Shown here piece by piece: positions 1 through 8,304 of a DNA stretch of 64,000 bases. The notes below the pieces were generated by a model. That model was not told the origin of the DNA. It made no database searches and was given only the letters and a program-made list of their open reading frames with translations. The translations under genes and the position numbers were made by a program. Source of the DNA: an uncultured Prevotellaceae bacterium (lineage in GTDB: Bacteria; Bacteroidota; Bacteroidia; Bacteroidales; Bacteroidaceae); NCBI GenBank assembly GCA_900321425.1, contig ONWA01000009.1, forward strand, positions 1-64,000. The letters run 5' to 3'. Numbering within the stretch: position 1 is the first letter of the stretch; each line of letters begins with the position of its first letter.

Positions 1-84
1 GCCGTGAAGCGGCTGATGTATGGGAAGGCTGGCATTGAGCTATTGAAGAACAAACTTGTATTGGAACATGTACTTTTCAACTAA
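1..84 (+). pseudogene. Transposase C-terminal end, cut by the window edge
   Basis: The frame is open from base 1 to a TAA at 82-84 and encodes 27 residues containing RLMYGKAGIELLKNK. This resembles the C-terminal tail of ISL3-type (IS204/IS1001/IS1096/IS1165) transposases, which commonly end in a K/R-x-MYGRAxFxLLR stretch. Only the tail is visible, so whether the element is intact to the left cannot be judged. It fits the disturbed region that follows. Confidence 0.5.
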
Positions 85-138
85 ATTGCAGAAGAACCAC
101 CGAAATCAGGAAAAGACATAGCGTTGACAGTTTCTTTG

Positions 139-308
139 TGTTACAGATTACAGATTACAGTTTTATTTTAGACCAGTAAATAGGCACGAATGAAATTTAA
201 GAATTATATAATATATTATATATATTATATAATTCTTATTATATTTTATCATGATTTCTCATCCTGTACACCTACCCAGAAAAAAACTGTAATCTGTAAT
301 CTGTAACA
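139..308. repeat. Nested palindromic element with 26-bp inverted ends (MITE-like)
   Basis: The arms at 139-164 and 283-308 are perfect inverted repeats of 26 bp, each carrying a tandem 'acagatt' motif. Between them lies an AT-rich near-perfect palindrome at 198-238 with 18-bp arms. No ORF is inside. The layout fits a miniature inverted-repeat element or a very strong hairpin. It lies just behind the transposase tail, but its ends could not be matched to any IS. Confidence 0.55.
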
Positions 309-342
309 GACAAGCTTATGTGAGAAACTTTCGTAACTCATT

Positions 343-435
343 CTATTTCAGATGGATAATATCTTTCCGCCGTGTGGTCGGATTCTTGCTCTTGAAGTCA
401 TGTTTGATGGCATCAGCGAACACGCCAGCCTCCAT
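343..435 (-). CDS. Possible 30-aa hypothetical peptide or gene remnant
   Basis: A minus-strand ATG at 433-435 opens a 30-codon frame ending with TAG at 343-345. The product is basic (contains KSKNPTTRRKDIIHLK). No clear ribosome binding site precedes it and no family was recognised. It may be the tail of a lost gene. Low confidence. Confidence 0.2.
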   Translation of the reverse strand: MEAGVFADAIKHDFKSKNPTTRRKDIIHLK

Positions 436-574
436 TTTTCCTCTTTTTGGGTGTGTTTTAGTATAACAGAGGGACGGTTATGTTATACATAATGAAAGTC
501 GAAACAATCAAGTGCACTTTACTGGATGCAAAGTTAGGGAGAATTTCTGAAACTTCCAAATAAATGGTGAAATC

Positions 575-606
575 TTTGGTTTTTACAGATATTCTTTGTA
601 TTTTTG
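575..606 (+). promoter_or_regulatory. Bacteroidota promoter for the nuclease-like gene
   Basis: TTTG at 575-578 and TATTTTTG at 599-606, 20 nt apart, match the Bacteroidota -33/-7 format. Transcription should start near 611, about 20 nt before the ATG at 632. Confidence 0.55.
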
Positions 607-631
607 CAAACTGTTAACGGATTACATCGAT

Positions 632-1180
632 ATGAAGAACGACATACGACAGGAACTATTGAAACTTCAAGTCCTACAAGGTATTGACTTTGTAAGACAG
701 TTGAAGTTGATTGTATCTCGTAAGGAGTTCCGTCCACTTGGCACAGATCCTGAAATTTTTCTGGTTGGCGGTAAGGCTGACACTGACTATCCTCGCCTTC
801 TAGATGCTGCTAGGAAAGCTGTTGCTCTTGGCTATCGTGTCTATATGCTACCTAATCCGCACGGCATCCGTACCGCTGATTTCATTTTTGAGCGAAAAGG
901 TGTTTACAGGATGTACGATCTGAAGACCGTACACGGAAAAAGTTCTGTTGACACACAGCTTCTTGATTCCATTGGCCAAGCCAATCGCATACTGCTCAAT
1001 ATGACCTCTGATTATAATCCACGTATCCTTGCCAAAGATATACGTCGCTATTTTGAACGGAATTCCCAAGCCGTTGAGGTACTGATAATGAAGGGAGCAC
1101 GCACCATCTCAGTAATCCGCGAGGATACCCTTGGACAGTCATATATCAGGAACTTCATGATGAAGTACAGACAAAAATAA
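632..1180 (+). CDS. Small protein with a PD-(D/E)XK nuclease-like segment
   Basis: A 182-aa protein, taken from ATG 632 because the upstream TTG (596) lies inside the predicted promoter. The C-terminal half reads LPNPHGIRTADFIFERKG, then YDLKT, a D-x(n)-(D/E)-x-K arrangement like the tRNase toxin domains of CdiA/WapA type and the nuclease domains found in Bacteroidales prophage and conjugative proteins. The N-terminal 50 residues are helical with no signal peptide. No immunity gene or phage gene is adjacent, so this could be a stranded toxin domain or a nuclease of a decayed element. The family assignment rests on motif pattern only. Confidence 0.45.
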   Translation: MKNDIRQELLKLQVLQGIDFVRQLKLIVSRKEFRPLGTDPEIFLVGGKADTDYPRLLDAARKAVALGYRVYMLPNPHGIRTADFIFERKGVYRMYDLKTVHGKSSVDTQLLDSIGQANRILLNMTSDYNPRILAKDIRRYFERNSQAVEVLIMKGARTISVIREDTLGQSYIRNFMMKYRQK

Positions 1181-1284
1181 AGAGCTATCGCTGAACGACG
1201 GCTCTCTATAAAATTGGGCAGTATCGATAAAGCCTTACCCCACGCGGGATTCTACCCGGATAGCCAGAATAGTTATTCTGACGT
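1181..1284 (-). ncRNA. Candidate small structured RNA, about 100 nt
   Basis: A minus-strand promoter at 1287-1318 should start transcription near 1283. The transcript folds into CAGAAT/ATTCTG (4-nt loop), CGGG/CCCG (6-nt loop), and ends in an AGAGC/GCTCT hairpin (1201-1205 with 1181-1185) followed by a T-rich run on the minus strand, as expected of an intrinsic terminator. No ORF of useful length is inside. Its end touches the 3' end of the nuclease-like gene. The RNA was not recognised as a known family; a 6S-type or antisense role is possible but unproven. Confidence 0.4.
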
Positions 1285-1286
1285 TG

Positions 1287-1318
1287 CAAAGATAAGCGTT
1301 TAATTTCAATTTTGCAAG
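1287..1318 (-). promoter_or_regulatory. Minus-strand promoter for the candidate small RNA
   Basis: TATCTTTG lies at 1287-1294 on the minus strand, and a near-consensus CTTG at 1315-1318 lies 20 nt upstream. Confidence 0.45.
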
Positions 1319-1389
1319 GAAATCACCAAATATTTTAAGTTTTTAGGGGAAAATCGACTCATTATCAAAATCTTTTTATATATTTGTGA

Positions 1390-1701
1390 AGGCGTGGTTC
1401 GGCTATGAAGCCACCGATGACAGGATCTGGGAGGTGTGCCACCGTGCTCTCGTCGACGGCGAGCCGCAGGAGGGCTGGAACGAGCTGCCTATCCCCAGTC
1501 TCACGAGCTGCCTATCCCCAGTCTCTATCCGCTGAAGCACCGCGAGCTGCTACGGGCGATCGTCAGCGTGCAGTTGGGCATCAGTTTCTACAAGATAGAC
1601 CTGAAAGCCCTCGACAGCGCCTACAGCATCGCCTTCCCGACGAGTACTCCGATTAATAAGAGTAAGAAAAAAGTGAAAAGTGAAAATACTCTCCTGTCCT
1701 G
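1390..1701 (+). pseudogene. Gene remnant frameshifted by a 23-bp duplication
   Basis: Joining two frames across 1480-1525 gives one continuous product running WFGYEATDDRIWEVC ... GWNELPIPSLYPLKHRELL ... KIDLKALDSAY, ending at TGA 1699-1701. An exact 23-bp tandem duplication (1480-1502 and 1503-1525) shifts the frame, so the gene is dead as written. Removing one copy restores the frame. No proper start is visible: a promoter-like TATATTTG at about 1380-1388 runs straight into the coding frame, which suggests the 5' part was lost. No family recognised. Confidence 0.6.
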
Positions 1702-1728
1702 AGTTCCTAGCTGCCACCCACAAAAAAA

Positions 1729-1760
1729 GACGCAGGGGAAAATCTCCTGCGTCCTTTTAT
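1729..1760 (-). terminator. Intrinsic terminator behind the 53-aa gene
   Basis: GACGCAGG (1729-1736) pairs with CCTGCGTC (1746-1753); on the minus strand seven T follow the stem. Confidence 0.75.
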
Positions 1761-1787
1761 ATTGATTGAGGCTATGCCTCAGAAAAC

Positions 1788-1949
1788 TTACTCATCGAAG
1801 AAGCCTCTGCCTTGACGGCTTTCAGCCTCACCCGTTGCACCATCGTTGCTGACACTAACGTTAAGTCCATCACCACTGAGGCTACCCAAAAGCTTTTCAA
1901 CCTTCAGAGTAATACATTCTGTCTTGGGCTCAATATATGTTTTTTTCAT
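1788..1949 (-). CDS. 53-aa small acidic peptide behind a secreted protein
   Basis: ATG at 1947-1949, TAA at 1788-1790. The product starts MKKTYIEPKTECITL and ends in a Gly/Ser/Asp-rich tail (SGDGLNVSVSND, QGRGFFDE). It belongs by look to the small Bacteroidales proteins of pattern MKKxYxxPxxExxxL with a glycine-rich C-terminus and no known function. A strong AGGAGG lies 8 nt before the ATG, unusual in this phylum and a good sign of real translation. It begins 18 nt after the stop of the secreted protein gene and shares its terminator, so the two are almost surely one transcript. No signal peptide. Confidence 0.7.
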   Translation of the reverse strand: MKKTYIEPKTECITLKVEKLLGSLSGDGLNVSVSNDGATGEAESRQGRGFFDE

Positions 1950-1967
1950 TTCTGTGTCCTCCTTTAA

Positions 1968-3173
1968 TTATTTGATGATTACTTTCTTTCCATTCACAAT
2001 ATAGAGACCTTTGCTTGGGTTCATTACACGCTGACCATTCAGGTTGTAATACTCACGAGCGCCTTCTTTAACTGTCTCTGGGTTTACATCAACAGCCTCA
2101 ATACCTGTTGTTTCGTCTTCGCCATCAAACCTCAGTACACGAGACTCCCCCGTTGCAGGCACTTGAGCAGAAAGCTGAAGATAAGCCTTGTTTTCGCCTA
2201 CTTTCTGACCATTGGCTGCTTTGAAAGTATTGCCATTCAGGATATAGTTGTATTTGCCGCCAGTAACGCTTGCTAAGTTTCCGCCAGTACCAGCCTTGAA
2301 GGCATTGGTGCATGGCAGGTCTGCTCCTGAGCCGTAACCAAAACAATAAGTGGTACTAGCTGTACCTTTAATCAAGAAAGGATTTCCGTACTTTATTCCA
2401 GTAACATTATGAGCCTGGGCCCATGTTCCTTTGTCCTCAGCTACATAAGCGATACCACTTGTGATATCCAGATGTCCTGTGCTAACTGCCGTTGCATAGC
2501 CTGAAGTGTTAGTTTTTACAGCTTGACCACCATCAGTAGTCATTGTGGAAATATAGTATTTGTTATTACCTTGGTTTGCTGTTAAATCAACTGTTTGGGG
2601 ATTACTTTTGCCTTGATTAAATTGAACGTTAATTTCACCACGGTCTGTGTAAGTTCTGTATGTATAATCTCCGCCTGTGAATGAAGCACCGGGATAAGTA
2701 CCTAATAATTCTGTGCTACCTTTCCAGAGATAAATGTTAGACAACGTAACGCCATCAGCTTTATCTACAGAGAAATTATAGGTATAAACAGGCTTCTCTG
2801 TCAAATTATAATATTTCGTTCCAGATGTTTCTTCTTTAAATGTCAAATAATAAAATGAACCATCCTTTACAGATGAAATAGCTAAATCTACAGTTTTTTC
2901 ATTACCTGAATCGTAATTCTTATCAATGATAAAATGAGTTTGATTTGTGTCATCTAATGTTACCGTATAATAGGTTTCACCTTCAACAGTTATAGTTGTT
3001 ACTTTAACATCAGAATCGATGAACATATATTGTTCAGCACCAGTTGAGCCACCCCACTGCCAAGAGCGCATTTGTGGCCATAAACAATTGTTTTGTACGT
3101 AAATGGTTTTCGTAGCACTCGCCGTCATTACACACCCCGTTAACACGAGGAGAAGAGTAATTAATTTTTTCAT
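1968..3173 (-). CDS. Secreted protein with starch-binding-like repeats and a sorting tail
   Basis: A 401-aa protein. Residues 1-20 form a signal peptide (MKKLITLLLVLTGCVMTASA). The centre holds beta-rich segments such as IYLWKGSTELLGTYPGASF, like the CBM26-type starch-binding modules common in Prevotella secreted proteins. The C-terminus (YYNLNGQRV ... KGLYIVNGKKVIIK) is the Bacteroidales sorting tail associated with type IX secretion. No catalytic domain was recognised, so it is likely a surface or extracellular binding protein. It is followed by the 53-aa peptide gene and preceded by a leader of about 230 nt. Confidence 0.65.
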   Translation of the reverse strand: MKKLITLLLVLTGCVMTASATKTIYVQNNCLWPQMRSWQWGGSTGAEQYMFIDSDVKVTTITVEGETYYTVTLDDTNQTHFIIDKNYDSGNEKTVDLAISSVKDGSFYYLTFKEETSGTKYYNLTEKPVYTYNFSVDKADGVTLSNIYLWKGSTELLGTYPGASFTGGDYTYRTYTDRGEINVQFNQGKSNPQTVDLTANQGNNKYYISTMTTDGGQAVKTNTSGYATAVSTGHLDITSGIAYVAEDKGTWAQAHNVTGIKYGNPFLIKGTASTTYCFGYGSGADLPCTNAFKAGTGGNLASVTGGKYNYILNGNTFKAANGQKVGENKAYLQLSAQVPATGESRVLRFDGEDETTGIEAVDVNPETVKEGAREYYNLNGQRVMNPSKGLYIVNGKKVIIK

Positions 3174-3553
3174 ACGCTTTATTAATTTTAATTATAGTTA
3201 TAAGTTATCATCTATATGGGAGTCGTCTCTCGCGCGTACATATATGATTGAGGGGAGCCTCAATGATGGGGGGAACCTCAAATGTTTGGACACAAAAGAA
3301 CGGAATGACGAAGTACTGCTTCTCTCCTTTCCCACAAAAGTTTTTCGAGCCGCAACGCTCTGGTTTTAAGCTCTTTCGCCACCATAAAGATGACGAAGTG
3401 ATCAATTCGAGTACAAAAGTAGAAAAGTTTTCGTGAACCAACAAAAAATCTTCGCAAAATCTTACAATTTCTGCGCAAACAGCTGTGCAACAAAAAAGAG
3501 GGAAAAGAAGATCGTCGTGAAGTGATGGAGAATAGAAGAAAATCTTCCTATAA
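3174..3553. other. Gene-free stretch: long 5' leader and convergent side of trmH-like gene
   Basis: No credible gene is here. From about 3409 down to 3174 it is the minus-strand leader of the secreted protein gene. Inside the leader ATTGAGG and CCTCAAT (3247-3264) form a perfect 7-bp hairpin with a 4-nt loop, and GAGC/GCTC pairs occur further upstream. No known riboswitch was recognised. The rest (3450-3553) is AT-rich with no signal I can name. Confidence 0.5.
3414..3445 (-). promoter_or_regulatory. Promoter of the secreted protein gene
   Basis: On the minus strand TTTG (3442-3445) and TACTTTTG (3414-3421) are separated by 20 nt, a full match to the Bacteroidota consensus. It predicts a start near 3409 and a leader of about 235 nt. 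Confidence 0.65.
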
Positions 3554-4375
3554 TTATACTTTTTTATGATTTTCTGCTACTTGCCTCAGCTCCCAGAAGG
3601 CGACGGCAGAGGCGGCGGCAACGTTGAGCGAGTCGACCTGATGCGACATCGGGATGCGGACGGTATAGTCGGCATCACGAATCACCTGCTGAGGCAGTCC
3701 GTCGCCCTCAGTACCCAGGATGATAGCCAGACGAGGTTCCCGTTTCAGTTGGGGGTCGTCGATAGGGATAGAGGCATCGGTGAGCGCCATCGCCGCCGTA
3801 CGGAAACCGAGGGCACGGAGGTCGGCCACAGGATCGTCGATCCACGTCCAGGGCACGAGAAACACACTACCCATCGACACACGCACAGCACGACGGTTCA
3901 GGGGGTCGCAGGCATCACGCGTCAACAGTACGGCATCGATGCCCAAGGCAGCCGCAGAACGGAAGATCGCCCCAATATTCGTGGTGTCGGTGACCGCATC
4001 GATGACCGCTACCCTATGCGCATCACGACAGATGACGGCAGCCTCAGGCAACAGTGGGCGCTGCATGGCACAGAGCACCCCTCGCGTGAGGGTGTAGCCC
4101 GTGAGCTGCGCCAACAGCTCGCGTTCGCCAGTATAGATAGGAAGATGACGGCAACGGGCTACAATATCAGCCGCGTCGCCGTCAATATGTTTTCGTTCGC
4201 ACAATAAAGCAATGGGTTCGTAGCCCGCATCGAGAGCCACACGAATCACCTTCGGACTCTCCGCGATGAAGATGCCACGCTCCGCCTCCGTCGACTGGCG
4301 CAACTGAGCCTCCGTCAACTGACTGAAGAGCTGGGCACCTTCGTCGTATAGGGATGTGAGCGTGATCATCGGCAC
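3554..4375 (-). CDS. TrmH/SpoU-family RNA 2'-O-methyltransferase
   Basis: A 273-aa SPOUT methyltransferase. The N-terminal third (about 1-100) is a substrate-binding domain of SpoU type; the C-terminal part has the knotted-fold motifs VTDTTNIGAIFRSA (motif 1), LAIILGTEGDGLP (motif 2) and IPMSHQVDSLNVAAASAV (motif 3, with the SLNVxxAxA signature). It should methylate a ribose in tRNA or rRNA using S-adenosylmethionine; the exact target cannot be read. It starts 7 nt after typA and is probably co-transcribed with it. Confidence 0.85.
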   Translation of the reverse strand: MPMITLTSLYDEGAQLFSQLTEAQLRQSTEAERGIFIAESPKVIRVALDAGYEPIALLCERKHIDGDAADIVARCRHLPIYTGERELLAQLTGYTLTRGVLCAMQRPLLPEAAVICRDAHRVAVIDAVTDTTNIGAIFRSAAALGIDAVLLTRDACDPLNRRAVRVSMGSVFLVPWTWIDDPVADLRALGFRTAAMALTDASIPIDDPQLKREPRLAIILGTEGDGLPQQVIRDADYTVRIPMSHQVDSLNVAAASAVAFWELRQVAENHKKV

Positions 4376-4382
4376 AGCACGA

Positions 4383-6185
4383 CTACTCCTTGTTGGCCTT
4401 CTTACGCTCGTTGTGGTCGAGGATCACCTTACGCATACGCATCGACTGAGGCGTCACCTCCACCAGCTCATCCTCCTTGATATACTCCAGACACTCCTCG
4501 AGCGAGAGCACAGTCTTGGGGATGATACGCGCCTTCTCGTCGCTACCGCTGGCCCGCACGTTGGTGAGCTGCTTCGCCTTGGTGACATTGATGACGAGGT
4601 CGTTGTCGTGAACATGCTCGCCCACCACCTGACCAGCATACACCTCCTCGCCTGGGTCGATGAAGAACTTACCACGATCCTGCAGCTTGTCGATGGAATA
4701 GGCATAGGCCGTACCCGTCTCCATCGCGATCATCGAACCGTTGACACGACGCTCGATGTCGCCCTTGTAAGGCTGGTACTCCTTGAAGCGGTGCGCCATG
4801 ATCGCCTCGCCCTGTGAGGCGGTGAGCACATTGGTACGCAGACCGATGATGCCTCGCGAAGGGATATTAAACTCGATATTCGTGCGCTCCGCCTGACTCT
4901 CCATCGAGGTCATCTCTCCCTTACGGCGCGTCACCATATCAATCATCTTCGAAGCAAACTCCTCAGGCACGTTGATGGTGAGCTCCTCGATGGGCTCACA
5001 CTTCACCCCGTCGATCTCCTTATAGATCACCTGCGGCTGTCCCACCTGCAACTCATAGCCCTCGCGACGCATGGTCTCAATGAGCACGGAGAGATGGAGC
5101 ACACCACGTCCGCTGACAATCCAACGGTCGTTGGCATCCTCAAACTGCTCCACGCGCAGGGCGAGGTTCTTCTCCAGTTCCTTCTCCAGACGGTCGTTGA
5201 TGTGGCGCGAGGTCACAAACTTACCCTCCTTGCCGAAGAATGGCGAGTCGTTGATGGTGAAGAGCATCGACATCGTAGGCTCGTCGATGGCGATAGGCGG
5301 CAGCGGCTCAGGATTCTCCAGGTCGCAGATGGTATCTCCAATCTCAAACTTCTCCAGTCCGATGACGGCACAGATATCGCCACAGTCCACCTTGTCGATA
5401 CGGGAGTGCCCCATACCGTCGAAGGTGTGCAGCTCCTTGATCTTCGTCTTCTCCTTAGAGCCGTCACGATGACAGATAGTGACCTGCATACCGTCGGTGA
5501 GCTGTCCGCGATGAACGCGTCCTACGGCGATACGACCCGTATACGAGCTATAGTCGAGTGAGGTGATGAGCATCTGGGGTGTACCCGCTATCTGCTGGGG
5601 AGCAGGGATCACCTCTACGATCTTATCCAACAGGTAGGTGATATCCGTCGTAGGCTTCTGCCAGTCCTCGCCCATCCAACCGTTCTTGGCGGAGCCATAC
5701 ACCACAGGGAAGTCTAACTGGTCCTCCGTGGCGTTGAGCGAGAACATCAGGTCGAACACCATCTCGTAGACCTCCTCAGGGCGACAGTTGGGCTTGTCGA
5801 CCTTGTTGACCACCACGATGGGCTTCAGTCCGATCTCGAGAGCCTTCTGCAGCACGAAACGCGTCTGGGGCATCGGACCCTCGAAGGCGTCGACGAGCAA
5901 CAGACAGCCGTCGGCCATATTCAGCACACGCTCCACCTCACCGCCGAAGTCGGAGTGTCCTGGAGTATCGATGATATTGATCTTCGTTCCCTTCCAGTTG
6001 ATCGACACGTTCTTCGAGAGGATGGTGATGCCTCGTTCACGCTCCAAGTCGTTAGCATCGAGTACTTGGTTGCTCAGGTCCTGTCCCTCACGGAACAGGT
6101 TACCTGCCAGCATCATCTTGTCCACGAGTGTCGTCTTACCGTGGTCTACGTGTGCGATAATCGCAATATTCCTGATATCTTGCAT
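4383..6185 (-). CDS. typA: Ribosome-associated translational GTPase TypA/BipA
   Basis: 600 aa, normal length for the family. The N-terminus has the GTPase motifs AHVDHGKTT (G1), RGITI (G2), DTPGHSDF (G3) and NKVDK (G4), followed by the domain II, III and V region and the BipA-specific C-terminal domain. It binds the ribosome and assists assembly and stress-related translation. A strong promoter lies just upstream, back to back with that of rpsO. The trmH-like gene follows in the same direction. Confidence 0.97.
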   Translation of the reverse strand: MQDIRNIAIIAHVDHGKTTLVDKMMLAGNLFREGQDLSNQVLDANDLERERGITILSKNVSINWKGTKINIIDTPGHSDFGGEVERVLNMADGCLLLVDAFEGPMPQTRFVLQKALEIGLKPIVVVNKVDKPNCRPEEVYEMVFDLMFSLNATEDQLDFPVVYGSAKNGWMGEDWQKPTTDITYLLDKIVEVIPAPQQIAGTPQMLITSLDYSSYTGRIAVGRVHRGQLTDGMQVTICHRDGSKEKTKIKELHTFDGMGHSRIDKVDCGDICAVIGLEKFEIGDTICDLENPEPLPPIAIDEPTMSMLFTINDSPFFGKEGKFVTSRHINDRLEKELEKNLALRVEQFEDANDRWIVSGRGVLHLSVLIETMRREGYELQVGQPQVIYKEIDGVKCEPIEELTINVPEEFASKMIDMVTRRKGEMTSMESQAERTNIEFNIPSRGIIGLRTNVLTASQGEAIMAHRFKEYQPYKGDIERRVNGSMIAMETGTAYAYSIDKLQDRGKFFIDPGEEVYAGQVVGEHVHDNDLVINVTKAKQLTNVRASGSDEKARIIPKTVLSLEECLEYIKEDELVEVTPQSMRMRKVILDHNERKKANKE

Positions 6186-6223
6186 ACCTATTATATATAT
6201 TACCTAAATTCATTATTCGGTTG

Positions 6224-6256
6224 CAAAGGTACGAATATTTATCGAAAAACTCCAAA
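6224..6256 (-). promoter_or_regulatory. Promoter of typA
   Basis: On the minus strand TTTG (6253-6256), 21 nt, TACCTTTG (6224-6231). Confidence 0.7.
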
Positions 6257-6260
6257 AAAA

Positions 6261-6292
6261 TTTGGTAGATTACACATTTATCTGTACCTTTG
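6261..6292 (+). promoter_or_regulatory. Promoter of rpsO
   Basis: TTTG (6261-6264), 20 nt, TACCTTTG (6285-6292). Its -33 box lies 4 nt from that of the typA promoter. The leader to the rpsO ATG is about 85 nt, long enough for autoregulation, though no specific fold was identified. Confidence 0.75.
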
Positions 6293-6380
6293 CAGCCGCA
6301 TTTGACGAAGTACCCCGTCTCTGATGAGGGCGGCAGGCTTCAGAAAGATGCCTATTTTTAACATTTTAATCATCAACATT

Positions 6381-6650
6381 ATGTATTTAGATCACGAAAA
6401 GAAAAAGGAGATCTTCGGACAGTACGGTCAGTCGACCACTGATACCGGATCAGTAGAGTCTCAGGTAGCCCTGTTCACCTATCGCATCAAGCACCTGACA
6501 GAGCACTTGAAGCAGAACCACAAGGACCACGTAACTGCTCGCAGCCTGACCATGATGGTAGGTAAGCGTCGTAAGTTGCTGAAGTACCTCTACAACAAAG
6601 ACATCAATCGCTATCGTGCGCTGATCAAAGCTCTCGGTCTGCGTAAATAA
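6381..6650 (+). CDS. rpsO: 30S ribosomal protein S15
   Basis: 89 aa, the expected S15 length, starting at ATG 6381 (MYLDHEKKKEIF). The conserved core DTGSVESQVALFTYRI and HKDHVTARSLTMMVGKRRKLLKYL is complete. S15 binds 16S rRNA in the platform of the small subunit. An upstream in-frame ATG at 6324 would add 19 residues foreign to the family and is rejected. A single-gene transcript with its own promoter and terminator. Confidence 0.97.
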   Translation: MYLDHEKKKEIFGQYGQSTTDTGSVESQVALFTYRIKHLTEHLKQNHKDHVTARSLTMMVGKRRKLLKYLYNKDINRYRALIKALGLRK

Positions 6651-6669
6651 GGAAAGACAACAAAAGAAA

Positions 6670-6700
6670 GAAAGCCTCGCAATTTGCGGGGCTTTCTTGT
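6670..6700 (+). terminator. rpsO terminator
   Basis: An 11-bp stem (6670-6680 with 6686-6696, one G-T pair) is followed by a T-rich run. It may also serve the converging GH28 gene. Confidence 0.8.
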
Positions 6701-6716
6701 TGTTAGGTCTGCTACC

Positions 6717-8219
6717 CTATTTCTCAATCGTGATATTGATATTCTCTTTCTTGATATTGACGGCGTTGGTGAACGTAGCATCCTGCTTGGCGATGATATA
6801 GATATCCTTCAGGGTGATACCGTCGATAGGCATCTCAGGCAGACCGTTGAACTCCATCGCACGTCCGGCTCCGTTGCAGCGCACATCCTCGATGTTGATA
6901 TTGCGGAAGATCGGTGTCTCCTCAGTCACAGGCATCTTCGTGGTGTTGTCGGGGTTGTCGCCATCGGCAATCATCTCTGCCACACTCTTGCCACCATAAT
7001 ACATATTGAAGGTGATGGCATCGGTCTTGATGTCGGTCATCGAGATATTCTCGATATAGATATTCTCCACGATACCACCACGACCACGCGTAGACTTGAA
7101 GCGCAAGCCGACGTCGGTGCCCAGGAACTGACAGTTGCGCACCTGGAAGTTCTTCACGCCGCCACTCATCTCTGAGCCAACCACGAAACCACCGTGACCA
7201 GCGAAGACGGTACAGCCGTCGACCACCACATTCTCGCAGGGGATGCCACGACGACGACCGTCGGCATCCTTACCGCTCTTGATACAGATACCATCGTCGC
7301 CAGCATCGAAACGAGAGTTGACGATGAGGGCATTCTTACACGACTCGAGGTCGAGGGCGTCGCCATTCTGCGCATAGGCAGGGTTGCGCACCAGCACATT
7401 GTCGATGATCACGTTCTCGCACATCAGCGGATGGAGGTTCCAGGCGGGGGAGTTCTGGAAGATGACACCCTTGAGCATCACGTTCTTACAGTTCACCAAG
7501 CTGATCATCACAGGACGAAGGAAACGCTTGTACTGGTTCCACTCTTCCTCTGACGATGCCTTCACCACGTTCATATCCGCCTTAGCCTCCGCCTGAGCAT
7601 AACCCTCGCTGGGCACCCAGTAGTCTTTCTTGCTCACCACACTGCCTGGAATCTGCAACAGCGACTTCCAGTGGCTGGCGGTCACCTTGCTCTTCTTCAC
7701 AGGACGCCAGTACTGTCCGTTGCCGTCGATGACACCACGACCCGTGATGGCGATATTCGTGGCACCGTTGGCACTCAGCGGAGACTGACAGCGGCGAGTG
7801 TCGAGACCCTCGAACGAGGTAGAGATGATGGGATAGAGCGACTCGTCGGCAGCAAACTGGATGACGGCACCCATCTTCAGGTGGAGATTGATATTACTCT
7901 TGAGCACGATAGGACCCGTGAGCCATACGCCAGAGGGAACAATCAGCTTGCCACCACCCTTCTGGGAGAGAGCATCGATGGCCTTCGCAAAGGCTTCCGT
8001 ACACAACTGGGAGCCATTGCCCACAGCGCCGAAGTCGGCGAGGTTCACATGGTTGTCGGGAAACTCAGGAGCCTTCACCTCAGGCATACTGAAGGGCAGG
8101 TCCTTGGTGTACTTCTGATAAGGATTTGCTTGCTTACAACACTTCGAGGGATGGTCCTCGGCTTGTGCACCCACTGCCATCAGCATCATGGCGCACAGGG
8201 TCAGGATTGTTTTCTTCAT
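6717..8219 (-). CDS. Glycoside hydrolase family 28 (polygalacturonase-type pectinase)
   Basis: 500 aa with a signal peptide (residues 1-20, ending VGAQA). The fold is a right-handed beta-helix with the GH28 catalytic signatures in order: QNGDALDLESC (usual NxD), FDAGDDGICIKSG (two acidic residues), FAGHGGFVVGSEMSGG (GHG) and LRFKSTRGRGG (RxK). GH28 enzymes hydrolyse galacturonan or rhamnogalacturonan. No sorting tail is seen, so it is probably periplasmic. It is divergent from the membrane AraC regulator and next to the CE12-CE8 esterase, all pointing to pectin breakdown. Confidence 0.92.
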   Translation of the reverse strand: MKKTILTLCAMMLMAVGAQAEDHPSKCCKQANPYQKYTKDLPFSMPEVKAPEFPDNHVNLADFGAVGNGSQLCTEAFAKAIDALSQKGGGKLIVPSGVWLTGPIVLKSNINLHLKMGAVIQFAADESLYPIISTSFEGLDTRRCQSPLSANGATNIAITGRGVIDGNGQYWRPVKKSKVTASHWKSLLQIPGSVVSKKDYWVPSEGYAQAEAKADMNVVKASSEEEWNQYKRFLRPVMISLVNCKNVMLKGVIFQNSPAWNLHPLMCENVIIDNVLVRNPAYAQNGDALDLESCKNALIVNSRFDAGDDGICIKSGKDADGRRRGIPCENVVVDGCTVFAGHGGFVVGSEMSGGVKNFQVRNCQFLGTDVGLRFKSTRGRGGIVENIYIENISMTDIKTDAITFNMYYGGKSVAEMIADGDNPDNTTKMPVTEETPIFRNINIEDVRCNGAGRAMEFNGLPEMPIDGITLKDIYIIAKQDATFTNAVNIKKENINITIEK

Positions 8220-8274
8220 TGCGTTTTTAGTTTGATTGATTTGTTTCTGGGGGCTAAGTTACGAAAAAAATCGG

Positions 8275-8298
8275 AAATCACACATCTATTTGTGATTT
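8275..8298. promoter_or_regulatory. Inverted repeat in the GH28/regulator divergent region
   Basis: AAATCACA (8275-8282) and TGTGATTT (8291-8298) are perfect inverted arms with an 8-nt spacer. The repeat ends 6 nt before the TATATTTG box (8305-8312) of the regulator gene, so a bound protein would block or assist that promoter. A candidate operator. Confidence 0.4.
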
Positions 8299-8304
8299 TT
8301 TCAC

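Noticed and set aside
596..631. Longer N-terminus of the nuclease-like protein from a TTG
   Set aside because: The codons lie inside the predicted -7 box and transcription start.
3566..4207. Plus-strand ORF of 213 codons
   Set aside because: It is wholly antisense to the trmH-like gene, which has clear family motifs.
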